Shown here in pieces: positions 57,096 through 64,000 of a stretch of DNA of 64,000 bases. Below the pieces are notes generated by a model. The model was not told where the DNA came from and searched no databases. It saw nothing but the letters and a program-made list of their open reading frames with translations. Every line of letters starts with the position of its first letter. The stretch's first letter is position 1. The translations under genes were made by a program, and so were the position numbers. The stretch lies in assembly GCF_000067165.1 (NCBI RefSeq), contig NC_010162.1, forward strand, positions 5,835,001 to 5,899,000, written 5' to 3'. This DNA is from Sorangium cellulosum So ce56 (GTDB lineage: Bacteria > Myxococcota_A > Polyangia > Polyangiales > Polyangiaceae).

Positions 57096-57210
57096 CGACG
57101 GACCGGGCAGATCATCGAGCTCCTTCGACGTTCCCCTCTTCGAACGGGGCCGTTCCAGGGCGCCGTCGGGCCGCGTCGCGGGCATCTTCGCATACGCCGG
57201 ACGTGCATCG
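57096..57210 (+). repeat. Dispersed repeat, copy 3, with decayed LysR start
   Basis: It matches 53450-53564 over its full 115 nt, including the piece that codes the LysR start in copy 2. The TTG start position reads TCG here, so this piece does not begin a gene. Confidence 0.8.
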
Positions 57211-57258
57211 ATGCCTTCCTCGATCTCCGTGAGAGCCGCGTCACGCGCGGCGGCCGCG
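57206..57258 (+). pseudogene. Remnant of the acyl-CoA dehydrogenase-like gene
   Basis: About 50 nt match 54704-54752 inside the intact gene with only about four changes (shared words GCCTTC, TCGATCTC, CCGCGTCACGCGCGGCGGC). The matching peptide around IDAFIDLCENRVTRGG is seen as ID-AFLDLRESRVTRGG. It joins the dispersed repeat directly, so the material between was lost. Confidence 0.75.
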
Positions 57259-57550
57259 CCGCGCGCCGCGCGCCGTCCGCTCTGGCAGGTTTGCGGAGCC
57301 GCTGAGCCGCCGGCCGGGAGGCCGTCTCTCCAAATGGATGGAAAACTGCCAACTCATTGGCAAGGCGCCACGCGCGCCCACCGAGGTTGCTATGCTGCCG
57401 CCGGACCCGGCGACGTGGAGCGGCCGTCTGGCCGCGAAGCGCGGACGTTCGATCCGTGGCTGGAGCGCCACCCGAAGGTCTTCGCCGAGCTACTCACAAC
57501 GGGCTGCGACGAGCGCGTGGCCGCCGACACGCAACACGAGGAACAGAACC

Positions 57551-58129
57551 ATGACCTTCACTCTTCCCGAGCTCCCCTACTCCAGAGACGCGCTGGTCCC
57601 CCACATCTCGGCCGAGACGCTCGATTTCCACCACGGCAAGCACCACAACGCCTACGTCACGAAGCTGAACGAGCTCGTGGCAGCGGACGCGGCGCTCGCG
57701 GGCAAGAGCCTCGAGGATCTCGTCCGCACGACGTCCGGCGCGGTCTTCAACCAGGCAGCTCAGGTGTGGAATCACACGTTTTACTGGCACAGCATGAAGC
57801 CCCAGGGCGGCGGTGAGCCCCCCGCCGCGCTCCGTGCGGCGATCGACGAGGCGTTCGGAAGCGTGTCGTCGTTCAAGGAGAAGTTCACCGCCGCGGCCAT
57901 CGGTCAGTTCGGCTCTGGCTGGGCCTGGCTGGTGAAGAACGGCTCAGGCAAGCTGGAAATCGTGCAGACGGGCAACGCCGGGAGCCCGCTCACGGAGGGC
58001 AAGACGCCGCTGCTCACGTGCGACGTGTGGGAGCACGCGTATTACATCGACTACCGCAATGCCCGGGCGAAGTACGTCGAGGCATGGTGGAACCTGGTGA
58101 ACTGGGACCACGCCGCCTCGAAGCTGTGA
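57551..58129 (+). CDS. sodB: Iron-type superoxide dismutase
   Basis: 192 residues, the usual length. It converts superoxide to oxygen and peroxide in the cytosol. Metal ligands are visible: His in the front helix (DFHHGKHHNAYVTKLN), His in WNHTFYWHSM, Asp and His in LLTCDVWEHAYYIDYRN. AAIGQFGSGWAWLV (Gln before Phe-Gly-Ser-Gly) follows the FeSOD pattern rather than the MnSOD one, where Gln sits later. Start ATG 57551 with a GAGGAA-type site upstream. Confidence 0.95.
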   Translation: MTFTLPELPYSRDALVPHISAETLDFHHGKHHNAYVTKLNELVAADAALAGKSLEDLVRTTSGAVFNQAAQVWNHTFYWHSMKPQGGGEPPAALRAAIDEAFGSVSSFKEKFTAAAIGQFGSGWAWLVKNGSGKLEIVQTGNAGSPLTEGKTPLLTCDVWEHAYYIDYRNARAKYVEAWWNLVNWDHAASKL

Positions 58130-58406
58130 CCCGCGCGCTCCCGCGAAGGCTGCATCGAGGCCGCTCTGTGGTCCAGGCATGAGATGAGAGCGACCAGCCT
58201 GAGCTGACGCAGCGCGGGGCCGCGCGGGCGCCGGCCTCGTGAGGTGGAGATCACTTGCCCGTCCCGCGCGCGTGGGCCGGGCGCCTGGAGCGCCGCGTCC
58301 TCCTCCGAAGACGATGATTCCGGCGATGGTGGGGCGGGAATGAGCCGGCGAAGAGCGAGCGCTGAGCTTGACGACCCCGCTCGATCCACCAAGCTCGGCC
58401 CGCGCC

Positions 58407-59219
58407 ATGAGCCACGCCCGCCACACCAGCGCCGAGATGGATGAGCTTGCCCGCGCAGCGCAGCGCGATGGGTTCTGCCTGATAAAGAACCTCCTTCCGA
58501 AGAGCCTGCTGCGCTCGTGGCGTGAGGCCTTCGCGCCGCTCCTCGACGCCCACATCGCGCGTGAGGGGCACCTCAAGAACCGGGGGCCGGGTCGCTATTA
58601 CGTGACGCTCCCGTTCAAGGCCCCCTTCGCGGAGCCGCGCATCTACGAGGACGAGACGATCCTGGGCGTCGTGGAGCGCCTCGTCGGGGCCGACATGACC
58701 ATGGTCCAGCTCGCGACCGACACCCCGCTCCTCGGGTCCGACTACCAGGACGTCCACCGCGACGCGCCGCCGCTCTTCCCCGAGATCGGGAGAGAGACAC
58801 CCGCGTTCCAGCTCGCCGTCAACTTCCCCCTGGTCGACGTCACCGCCGAGAACGGCCCGATCGAGATCGCCCGCGGCACACACATGCTCTCCAAGGCCGA
58901 GGGGATGCGGCGCCTCGCGCAGGGCGAGGTCGCGCTCGAGCCGATCGCCATGGAGCTCGGCGACGTCATGGTCCGCGACGTTCGCGGCCTCCACCGCGGG
59001 ACCCCGAACCGCTCGCGCGAGCCGCGGCCCATGGTCGTCATCGGCTACAGCCGCCGCTGGCTCTTCCGCCCGGAGGTCTCGATCCGGGTGCCCCGCGAGA
59101 GCCTCTCCCACCTGTCGGAGCGGGCGAAGCGCATGCTCCGCTTCAATCCCATCGTCGAATCGCTCGACGCGCGCGAGGAGACGGAGGGAACCGAGGTCTA
59201 CCAGGCCTTCGCCTACTGA
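58407..59219 (+). CDS. Phytanoyl-CoA dioxygenase (PhyH)-family protein
   Basis: 270 residues. The 2-oxoglutarate/iron oxygenase fold shows DGFCLIKNLLPKSLL early, then YQDVHRDAPP with the HxD pair, NGPIEIARGTHM, and GLHRGTPNRSREPRPMVVIGYSR with the distal His and Arg. PhyH proteins hydroxylate lipids or natural products; the substrate is unknown. Start: ATG 58407 (MSHARHTSAEM); a TTG 39 nt earlier is a weaker option. The 277-nt gap before it holds nothing I can name. The SRPBCC gene to the right is convergent. Confidence 0.88.
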   Translation: MSHARHTSAEMDELARAAQRDGFCLIKNLLPKSLLRSWREAFAPLLDAHIAREGHLKNRGPGRYYVTLPFKAPFAEPRIYEDETILGVVERLVGADMTMVQLATDTPLLGSDYQDVHRDAPPLFPEIGRETPAFQLAVNFPLVDVTAENGPIEIARGTHMLSKAEGMRRLAQGEVALEPIAMELGDVMVRDVRGLHRGTPNRSREPRPMVVIGYSRRWLFRPEVSIRVPRESLSHLSERAKRMLRFNPIVESLDAREETEGTEVYQAFAY

Positions 59220-59253
59220 CGCGCGACGCCGCTCGCCCAGGCGCGACAGGCCC

Positions 59254-59751
59254 TCACGCCGCCCCGAACCTCTCGTCCAGCTTGCTGAGCTGGCTGGTGA
59301 AGCCCTCCTTCTGCATCTCGGTGAACTCGGGGCTATGCATGGTGTCGAGCAACACCACCATCTTCACGCGGTCGCCGAGCTCCGTGAGCTCGACCTCGAT
59401 GTCGGCCTCGTAGGGCGGCACGCCGGGCAAGAAGTCGATCACGTTGCGGAGCACGAGCCGTGTCATGGGCCTGAGCTCGGCGAAGGTGGAAATGACGGCG
59501 TGCGAGGGCGGCCGGCCGACCTCCGCCATGGCGCGGACCATCTCGGGCGTCGCGGCGATCATCTCGTAGCGCAGGGTGCCGCCCGGCCTCGCGTCGAGCT
59601 CCGCCACGGCGGCCCGGAAGTTTCGCGGCCCCCACCAGGACTCGAAGCCCTCTCGCGTGGTCCAGAGGTCCCAGACCTCCCGCAACGTGGCGCGGTAGGT
59701 GCGCTCGACTCTGACCTTGGATCGGGCCTGGGCTTTGACTGCGCTGTTCAT
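59254..59751 (-). CDS. SRPBCC (AHSA1-type) domain protein
   Basis: 165 residues. A START-like ligand-binding fold: VERTYRATLREVWDLWTTREGFESWWGP is the classic AHSA1/YndB start, then GGTLRYEMIAATPEM, DFLPGVPPYEADIEVELTE and a closing helix (SQLSKLDERF). These small proteins bind hydrophobic ligands, function mostly unknown. The start overlaps the ArsR stop (ATGA), so the pair is coupled, a very common ArsR-SRPBCC arrangement in Actinobacteria and myxobacteria. Confidence 0.9.
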   Translation of the reverse strand: MNSAVKAQARSKVRVERTYRATLREVWDLWTTREGFESWWGPRNFRAAVAELDARPGGTLRYEMIAATPEMVRAMAEVGRPPSHAVISTFAELRPMTRLVLRNVIDFLPGVPPYEADIEVELTELGDRVKMVVLLDTMHSPEFTEMQKEGFTSQLSKLDERFGAA

Positions 59752-60113
59752 GATCGCTTCCTCGTGGTTGGGCCGCCTTGAACGGCCGGGTTGTTCTGAG
59801 CTTGCGCGCGCTTCTTCTCGAGCGCGGCGCCGAAACGGTCGAGGCGCTCCTCCCAGAGCTGCCGGTAGCGGCCGAGCCAGTCCTCGAGCTCACGGAAAGG
59901 CTCGGGACGAAGGGAATAGAGGCGCCGCTGCCCGTCGGGTCGCATCGAGACGAAACCTGACTCCGAGAGGATGCGCAGGTGCCGCGACACGCCGGACTGG
60001 TGGATGCCGGCCTTCTCCACGACCTCGGCCACCTGTTGCTCGCCAGAGAGGAGAGCCTCGACGATGCGGCGGCGCGTGGGATCGGCCAGGACCTCGAAGA
60101 CGTCCAGTTGCAT
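59748..60113 (-). CDS. ArsR-family transcriptional regulator
   Basis: 121 residues. A winged helix-turn-helix: DVFEVLADPTRRRIVEALL, then QQVAEVVEKAGIHQSGVSRHLRILSESGFVSMRPDGQRRLYSLRPE, the standard ArsR/SmtB helix and wing, with no metal-binding Cys cluster visible. It belongs to the SRPBCC-linked branch that senses non-metal ligands. It likely represses its own two-gene operon; a dyad lies 11 nt upstream of the start. Confidence 0.92.
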   Translation of the reverse strand: MQLDVFEVLADPTRRRIVEALLSGEQQVAEVVEKAGIHQSGVSRHLRILSESGFVSMRPDGQRRLYSLRPEPFRELEDWLGRYRQLWEERLDRFGAALEKKRAQAQNNPAVQGGPTTRKRS

Positions 60114-60123
60114 GTCGATACAT

Positions 60124-60139
60124 ATACACTACGGTGCAT
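60124..60139. promoter_or_regulatory. Dyad upstream of arsR, candidate operator
   Basis: ATACACTACGGTGCAT: half sites ATACAC and GTGCAT with a 4-nt centre (5 of 6 pairs), 11 nt ahead of the ArsR start within the A/T-rich promoter patch. Confidence 0.5.
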
Positions 60140-60279
60140 ACGTCGGTCAAGCGCTACCGCGCGCGGGCTGCACGCGCGGCCGGACCTTGCTGGCCCGCGT
60201 GAAGCGCGGCTCAGCGTGACGCAGCGCCGCGGCGGCTCACCTGGGGTGTCAGGCGTGAGGGCTGCGTATGGCGCCCCGA

Positions 60280-61584
60280 TCAGGGGATGACGTCGCCCTC
60301 GACCCGCGCTTCGCGCGGCGCCCGCAGCATGCGCTTCAGGCGCGCCCGCGCGGTCCGCTCGGCGCGGCGCCGCAGGGGCTTCTGCTCGTCGGCCGGCACC
60401 GCTCCGTGGCGAGCCGCCGGCACGATCGGCAGCCCCAGGACATCCGTGAGCGGGGCGGCGGGCGCTTCGATCTCCGGCTCCGCCAGCGCAGCGCCGAGCG
60501 TGGCGCGGACGCGCGCGGGGTCGAGCGCCAGGCACCACGCGACGATGCTCCAGGCGAGCGCGGCATGCCGCGCTTCGTCCGTCGCGATGCGCGCGAGCGC
60601 CCGCGCGACGGCCGGATCGGCCGCGTGGCGCTGCGCTCGTCGCGCGAGCGCCGCGGCGAACGTCTCACCGATGCAGCCGTCCGTGAAGCTCAGGTACGCG
60701 ACGGCGGCGGCGTCGCCCAAGCGCGCGGTGGCCGGCAACGGCAACGTGCCCGGCCCGAGCGGCAGCCCCGCGTACGTGCTCGCGAGACCGAACGAGAGGC
60801 GCGCGTGTTCGGTCTCGTCCTGCGCCGCCTGCTGGCAAGCCGCGAGCAAGTCCGCGGGGGCTCCGAGCGCCAGGAGCTCCAGCGCGAGCGCGGCGAACGT
60901 CGCGATCGAGGCGTGCTCGGCGAGCGCGGCCTCGAGCCAGAGGGCGGCGAGCTCTTCCCGCTCCCGGGTCGAAAGGTGAGCGACCAGCGCGGGGTCGCGG
61001 ATGTCCGCCCAGCCGCTCGCTTCGCGCGCAGCGGCCGTGATGGGGCCCTGTTCGTCTCGCAGCGGCCGGCCGAACGAGTTGAATATCTTGCCGCTGTAGA
61101 TCGGAACCTTGAGGGTCAAGACCCACGACACCTCGACGCCGTGGGCCGGGAGGCCGTGATCGGCGCCGGTCATCGGGATCGTCACGCGCAGCCCCGTCCC
61201 CAGCACGGCGGCCGAGGCGAAGACGCCCGTGTGCAGCGCGAACGTCGACGTGTGGAGATCGCTGCGGGTCAGACCCGCGATGCCGAGCTCTCCACCGACG
61301 ACGTTTCCGAGCTGAAACCCGAACGCCAGGCGCGCATAGTCGCCGGCATAGGTCTGCGCCTGGAAGAAACCACCGTAACCGATCGAGCCCGGGTCTCCCT
61401 TCGGGAAAACCATGCCGCTGATTTCCGTGCCGAACCCGACCGGGTATTCGCCGCTGCCGACGGACAGCAGCAAGCCGGGGTTGAACGACCCCTCGGGCAC
61501 GGACGACGCCAGGGCCTGCGCCGGCACCAGGAGCGCGACCGCACCGACGACGTCGATAGCGACGAGCTTGTTCCTGCGTCTCAT
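60280..61584 (-). CDS. Exported protein with beta-rich N-domain fused to ferritin-like domain
   Basis: 434 residues. A signal peptide (MRRRNKLVAIDVVGAVALLV, cleavage near ALA-S) starts it. Residues about 30-180 are beta-rich (YARLAFGFQLGNVVGGELGIAGL, STFALHTGVFAS) and resemble an outer-membrane or surface sheet domain. Residues about 220-370 form a four-helix ferritin-like unit with metal-site words EHASIATFAAL, QDETEHARLSFG, IGETFAA and DEARHAALAW, as in di-iron proteins. An exported di-iron-like domain is unusual. The C-terminus is Arg-rich. Start: ATG 61584, chosen for the signal peptide; an upstream Met at 61689 lies before a poor text. It is divergent from the DHFR-family gene. Confidence 0.8.
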   Translation of the reverse strand: MRRRNKLVAIDVVGAVALLVPAQALASSVPEGSFNPGLLLSVGSGEYPVGFGTEISGMVFPKGDPGSIGYGGFFQAQTYAGDYARLAFGFQLGNVVGGELGIAGLTRSDLHTSTFALHTGVFASAAVLGTGLRVTIPMTGADHGLPAHGVEVSWVLTLKVPIYSGKIFNSFGRPLRDEQGPITAAAREASGWADIRDPALVAHLSTREREELAALWLEAALAEHASIATFAALALELLALGAPADLLAACQQAAQDETEHARLSFGLASTYAGLPLGPGTLPLPATARLGDAAAVAYLSFTDGCIGETFAAALARRAQRHAADPAVARALARIATDEARHAALAWSIVAWCLALDPARVRATLGAALAEPEIEAPAAPLTDVLGLPIVPAARHGAVPADEQKPLRRRAERTARARLKRMLRAPREARVEGDVIP

Positions 61585-61808
61585 GTGCGTTGAACCTAAC
61601 AGAACGGGAGCCAGGGGGAGTTTGTCACGAGCTTGATCGAAGCAGCCCGCCCGGAACCTCCTAAATCGTTGAATTGACAGCGCTTTCATGTGACAACCGG
61701 CCAGCGAAGAAAAAAAATTCGTCGGCGTGTCGATCCGGCCCCGGCTCGTTCGTCGTCACGCCAGAAGAACGGTCGCAGGCGACACCTGCGCCGGAAGGAG
61801 TTCCGCTC

Positions 61809-62474
61809 ATGTCGAGGCTTCGGGTACACGCGTTTGGGATCTCGATCGACGGTCATGGCGCCGGCCCCGGCCAGGATCTGGCCAATCCGATGGGCGTCGG
61901 AGGGATGGCGCTGCACCAGTGGGTCCTCGGGACGAAGACGTTCCAGAGAATGTCCGCCGACTTCGCTGCCTCGCTGATCGGCGGCACGGTCGGCCGGACA
62001 GGCGTCGACGACGACTTCGCCGCGCGCGGCTTCGAGAACCTCGGCGCCTGGATCATGGGCCGCAACATGTTCGGGCCGCAGCGGGGCCCCTGGCCCGACG
62101 ACGGTTGGCAGGGATGGTGGGGCAAGAACCCGCCCTACCACGTGCCCGTCTTCGTGCTCACGCACCATGCCCGTGAGTCCTTCACCATGGAGGGCGGAAC
62201 GACGTTCCACTTCGTGACCGAAGGCATCCACGCCGCGCTGGAGCGCGCGAAGGAGGCGGCCCAGGGCAAGGATATCCGGCTCGGCGGCGGCGTCGCCACC
62301 GTTCGGCAGTACCTCACCGCGGGGCTCATCGACGAGCTCCACCTCGTGATCTCCCCCGTGCTCCTCGGCCGGGGCGAGCACCTCCTCGCCGGCATCGATA
62401 CGGTGAGCCTCGGCTACCGATGCACGGAGCACGCCTCCACGGGCCACGCCACCCATGTCGTCCTGACGAAGTAG
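61809..62474 (+). CDS. DHFR-family (RibD C-terminal-like) reductase
   Basis: 221 residues. The dihydrofolate-reductase-like RibD_C fold shows FGISIDGHGAGPGQDLANPM at the front, GAWIMGRNMFGP, VFVLTHHARESF, DIRLGGGVATVRQYLTAGLIDELHLVISPVLLG and a late strand. Such proteins are NADPH-binding reductases of unknown substrate; they are not the cell's folate enzyme. Start: ATG 61809 with AAGGAG 9 nt upstream. It is followed closely by a YCII gene, and the two often travel together. Confidence 0.9.
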   Translation: MSRLRVHAFGISIDGHGAGPGQDLANPMGVGGMALHQWVLGTKTFQRMSADFAASLIGGTVGRTGVDDDFAARGFENLGAWIMGRNMFGPQRGPWPDDGWQGWWGKNPPYHVPVFVLTHHARESFTMEGGTTFHFVTEGIHAALERAKEAAQGKDIRLGGGVATVRQYLTAGLIDELHLVISPVLLGRGEHLLAGIDTVSLGYRCTEHASTGHATHVVLTK

Positions 62475-62498
62475 ATCGAGTCCAGGGAGAAGAGCTCC

Positions 62499-62933
62499 GT
62501 GAAAGTCATGGTGTTCGTCAAGGCCACGAAGGAGTCCGAGGCGGGGATGATGCCGGACGAGAAGGTCATCGCCGAGATGGGCAGGTTCAAAGAGGAGCTC
62601 GTCGAGGCCGGCGTCATGCTCGGCGGAGAGGGGCTGCACCCGAGCAGCAAAGGCAAGCGCCTGCGCATCTCGGACGGCAAGACGGCGCTCATCGACGGCC
62701 CCTTCGCCGAAGCCAAGGAGCTCGTCGGCGGATACTGGCTCTGGCAGGTGAAGTCGCTGGACGACGCGGTAGCGTGGGCCAGGCGCTGCGCCGATCACAT
62801 GCCCGGCGGGGAATGGGAGCTCGAGATTCGACCGATCTTCGAGGCGGAGGACTTCGGCGAGGCGTTCACGCCGACGCTGCGCGAGCAGGACGAACGCCTG
62901 CGCGCCGAGATCGAGCGGCAGCGGAGGGCCTGA
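62499..62933 (+). CDS. YCII-related (DGPF) domain protein
   Basis: 144 residues. The DGPF family is clear: KVMVFVKATKESEAGMMP, KTALIDGPFAEAKELVGGYWL, and DDAVAWARRCADHMPGGEWELEIRPIFEAEDFG. The biochemical role is unknown; members are coded beside extracytoplasmic sigma factors or DHFR-like genes. Start: GTG 62499 preceded by GGGAGAAG. It lies 24 nt behind the DHFR-family gene, so the two are one unit. Confidence 0.9.
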   Translation: MKVMVFVKATKESEAGMMPDEKVIAEMGRFKEELVEAGVMLGGEGLHPSSKGKRLRISDGKTALIDGPFAEAKELVGGYWLWQVKSLDDAVAWARRCADHMPGGEWELEIRPIFEAEDFGEAFTPTLREQDERLRAEIERQRRA

Positions 62934-62937
62934 ACGG

Positions 62938-64000
62938 CTAGCCCTCGTCGATCCCCGCGCGCGCCGCGGGCGTGATCACGAGGCCGCCCCGGGAATGCCC
63001 CGTCGTCCACTCGTCGAGGCGCAGGAGCGCGCCGCCCGCGAACCGCTGCTGGCCCGGCGCGCCCTCGACCCGCGCGGGCGCGGCGTGCAGCACCAGCACG
63101 ACCTCTACCGCGGGGCTCGGCCCCGGCCTCGCCGCGATCGTCGTCTCCAGCGCGCGCACGACGTCGACGAGCCGGGCCCGGGCGGCGCGGCTGCCCTCCG
63201 GATCGGCCGGGAGCGCCGTCGCCCCGACCAGCACCCCGCCGCCGTCGACGATCGTGACGAGCCCCGCGTCCGCCGCGGCGCGCCGGACCGTCGCGAGCAC
63301 CGCCTCGGCGTCGTCGAACGCCGCCTCGTCGATCTCGCCCTCCCCCTCGATCTGCACGCTGGCGTGCAGCGCCGCCGCCGGGCGGATGCGCGCCTCGTCC
63401 CTCGCCGCGAGCGGCGCCGCGCGGAGATCCGCGAGCAGCCCGGCGACGCTCGGGTAGCGCGCGTCCGGCGACTTCTCGAGGCAGCGCGCGATCGCGGCGT
63501 CGAAGGCCGGCGGCACCGCCACGAGATCGCCCGCCCGCGGCGGCGGCGCGAAGAGCTGGAGCTCCTCGAGCTCGACGAGGTTGTCGGCGTGGAACGCGGG
63601 CTGCCCCGTGAGCAGCTCGTACAGGAGCAGGCCGAGCGCGTACACGTCGGTGCGCGCGTCGACGGGGCGGCCGGCGATCTGCTCGGGCGCCATGCTGCCC
63701 GGCGTCCCGAGCACGCTCGCCTGCGTGAAGATGGGCCCGCGGCCGAGCCGCTCGGGCTCGAGCAGCTTGGCGATCCCGAAGTCGAGCAGGCGCGTCGTGA
63801 ACCACCCGCCGCGCGGGATCGCCATGATGTTCTGCGCCTTGACGTCGCGGTGGACGATCCCGAGCGCGTGCGCGGCGGAGAGCGCGCCGCCGACCTCCTC
63901 GACGACGGCGAGCGCCTCCGCGGCCGAGAGCGCGCCGCGGGCGCGGAGCTCCTGCCGGAGCGTCCGGCCCTCGAGCCACTCCATGACGAGGTAGGGCCGG
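62938..64000 (-). CDS. Ser/Thr protein kinase, N-terminus outside window
   Basis: At least 354 residues; the frame is open at position 64000, so lobe N is missing. Visible kinase parts: VMEWLEG (hinge), HALGIVHRDVKAQNIM (catalytic loop Asp and Asn), RLLDFGIAKL (DFG), LGTPGSMAPEQI (activation segment end), DARTDVYALGLLLYELLTG. The C-terminal part (about 220-354 in this fragment) carries a nucleotide-cyclase-like or other ligand fold without clear motifs (AVLATVRRAAADAGLVTIVD) and no membrane segment. Hanks-type kinases phosphorylate proteins such as FHA partners. It converges with the YCII gene, 4 nt apart. Confidence 0.92.
   Translation of the reverse strand, partial: RPYLVMEWLEGRTLRQELRARGALSAAEALAVVEEVGGALSAAHALGIVHRDVKAQNIMAIPRGGWFTTRLLDFGIAKLLEPERLGRGPIFTQASVLGTPGSMAPEQIAGRPVDARTDVYALGLLLYELLTGQPAFHADNLVELEELQLFAPPPRAGDLVAVPPAFDAAIARCLEKSPDARYPSVAGLLADLRAAPLAARDEARIRPAAALHASVQIEGEGEIDEAAFDDAEAVLATVRRAAADAGLVTIVDGGGVLVGATALPADPEGSRAARARLVDVVRALETTIAARPGPSPAVEVVLVLHAAPARVEGAPGQQRFAGGALLRLDEWTTGHSRGGLVITPAARAGIDEG

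Overview
The window is very GC-rich (roughly 70% or more). Its gene content (a giant modular polyketide synthase, Gly/Ser-rich lipoproteins, a DUF1592/DUF1552 pair, a Ser/Thr kinase, an FHA sigma-54 activator) points to a large-genome myxobacterium of the Sorangium type. This is inferred from style and gene content; no marker gene fixes the species.

Region 1 (1-18706, minus strand) is the upstream part of a polyketide operon. A fused acyltransferase-enoylreductase (FabD-PfaD type, 16286-18706) lies 79 nt upstream of one unbroken reading frame of more than 5400 residues (16206 to beyond position 1). That frame reads ACP / KS-AT-(dead, shortened AT)-KR-ACP / KS-(dead ACP)-KR-MT-ACP / KS-(dead DH)-KR-MT..., and runs off the window. 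The first module carries its own AT. The next two lack one and presumably use the stand-alone AT, so the line mixes cis-AT and trans-AT logic and holds three relic domains. A lower-GC leader with two perfect palindromes precedes the operon.

Region 2 (18.7-30.4 kb) holds a 1.9-kb gene-poor leader with dispersed repeats, a Uma2-type nuclease gene, tRNA-Glu(UUC), a translationally coupled TonB receptor/HmuY-like lipoprotein pair (probable heme uptake), a metzincin-type lipoprotein protease, a four-CBS protein and two more lipoproteins, one Gly/Asn/Trp-rich and one alpha/beta hydrolase.

Region 3 (30.5-33.2 kb) is a compact cassette: the tail of a vgrG, a HEAT-repeat protein with a hydrophobic glycine-rich C-terminus, and a DUF3396 immunity-like protein. 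It looks like a type VI secretion effector/immunity island whose vgrG lost its front end.

Region 4 (33.3-44.1 kb) is ordinary metabolism and envelope function: FAD-linked oxidase, epoxide hydrolase, MFS transporter, LacI regulator, SerA, HtrA-type lipoprotein protease, and the coupled DUF1592-DUF1552 pair. Region 5 (44.1-48.9 kb) has a 64-nt direct repeat, a MITE-like inverted repeat, a GT-C-like membrane protein and a complete IS4-family element whose end sits on the stop codon of the neighbouring gene.

Region 6 (49-64 kb) has an FHA sigma-54 activator, an Eis-like acetyltransferase, LysR with a divergent flavin-dependent acyl-CoA dehydrogenase-like gene (a decayed piece of this locus recurs at 57.1-57.3 kb), a beta-CASP nuclease, Fe-type superoxide dismutase, a PhyH dioxygenase, a coupled ArsR-SRPBCC pair, an exported ferritin-like fusion protein, a DHFR-family protein with a YCII protein, and a Ser/Thr kinase cut by the window edge.
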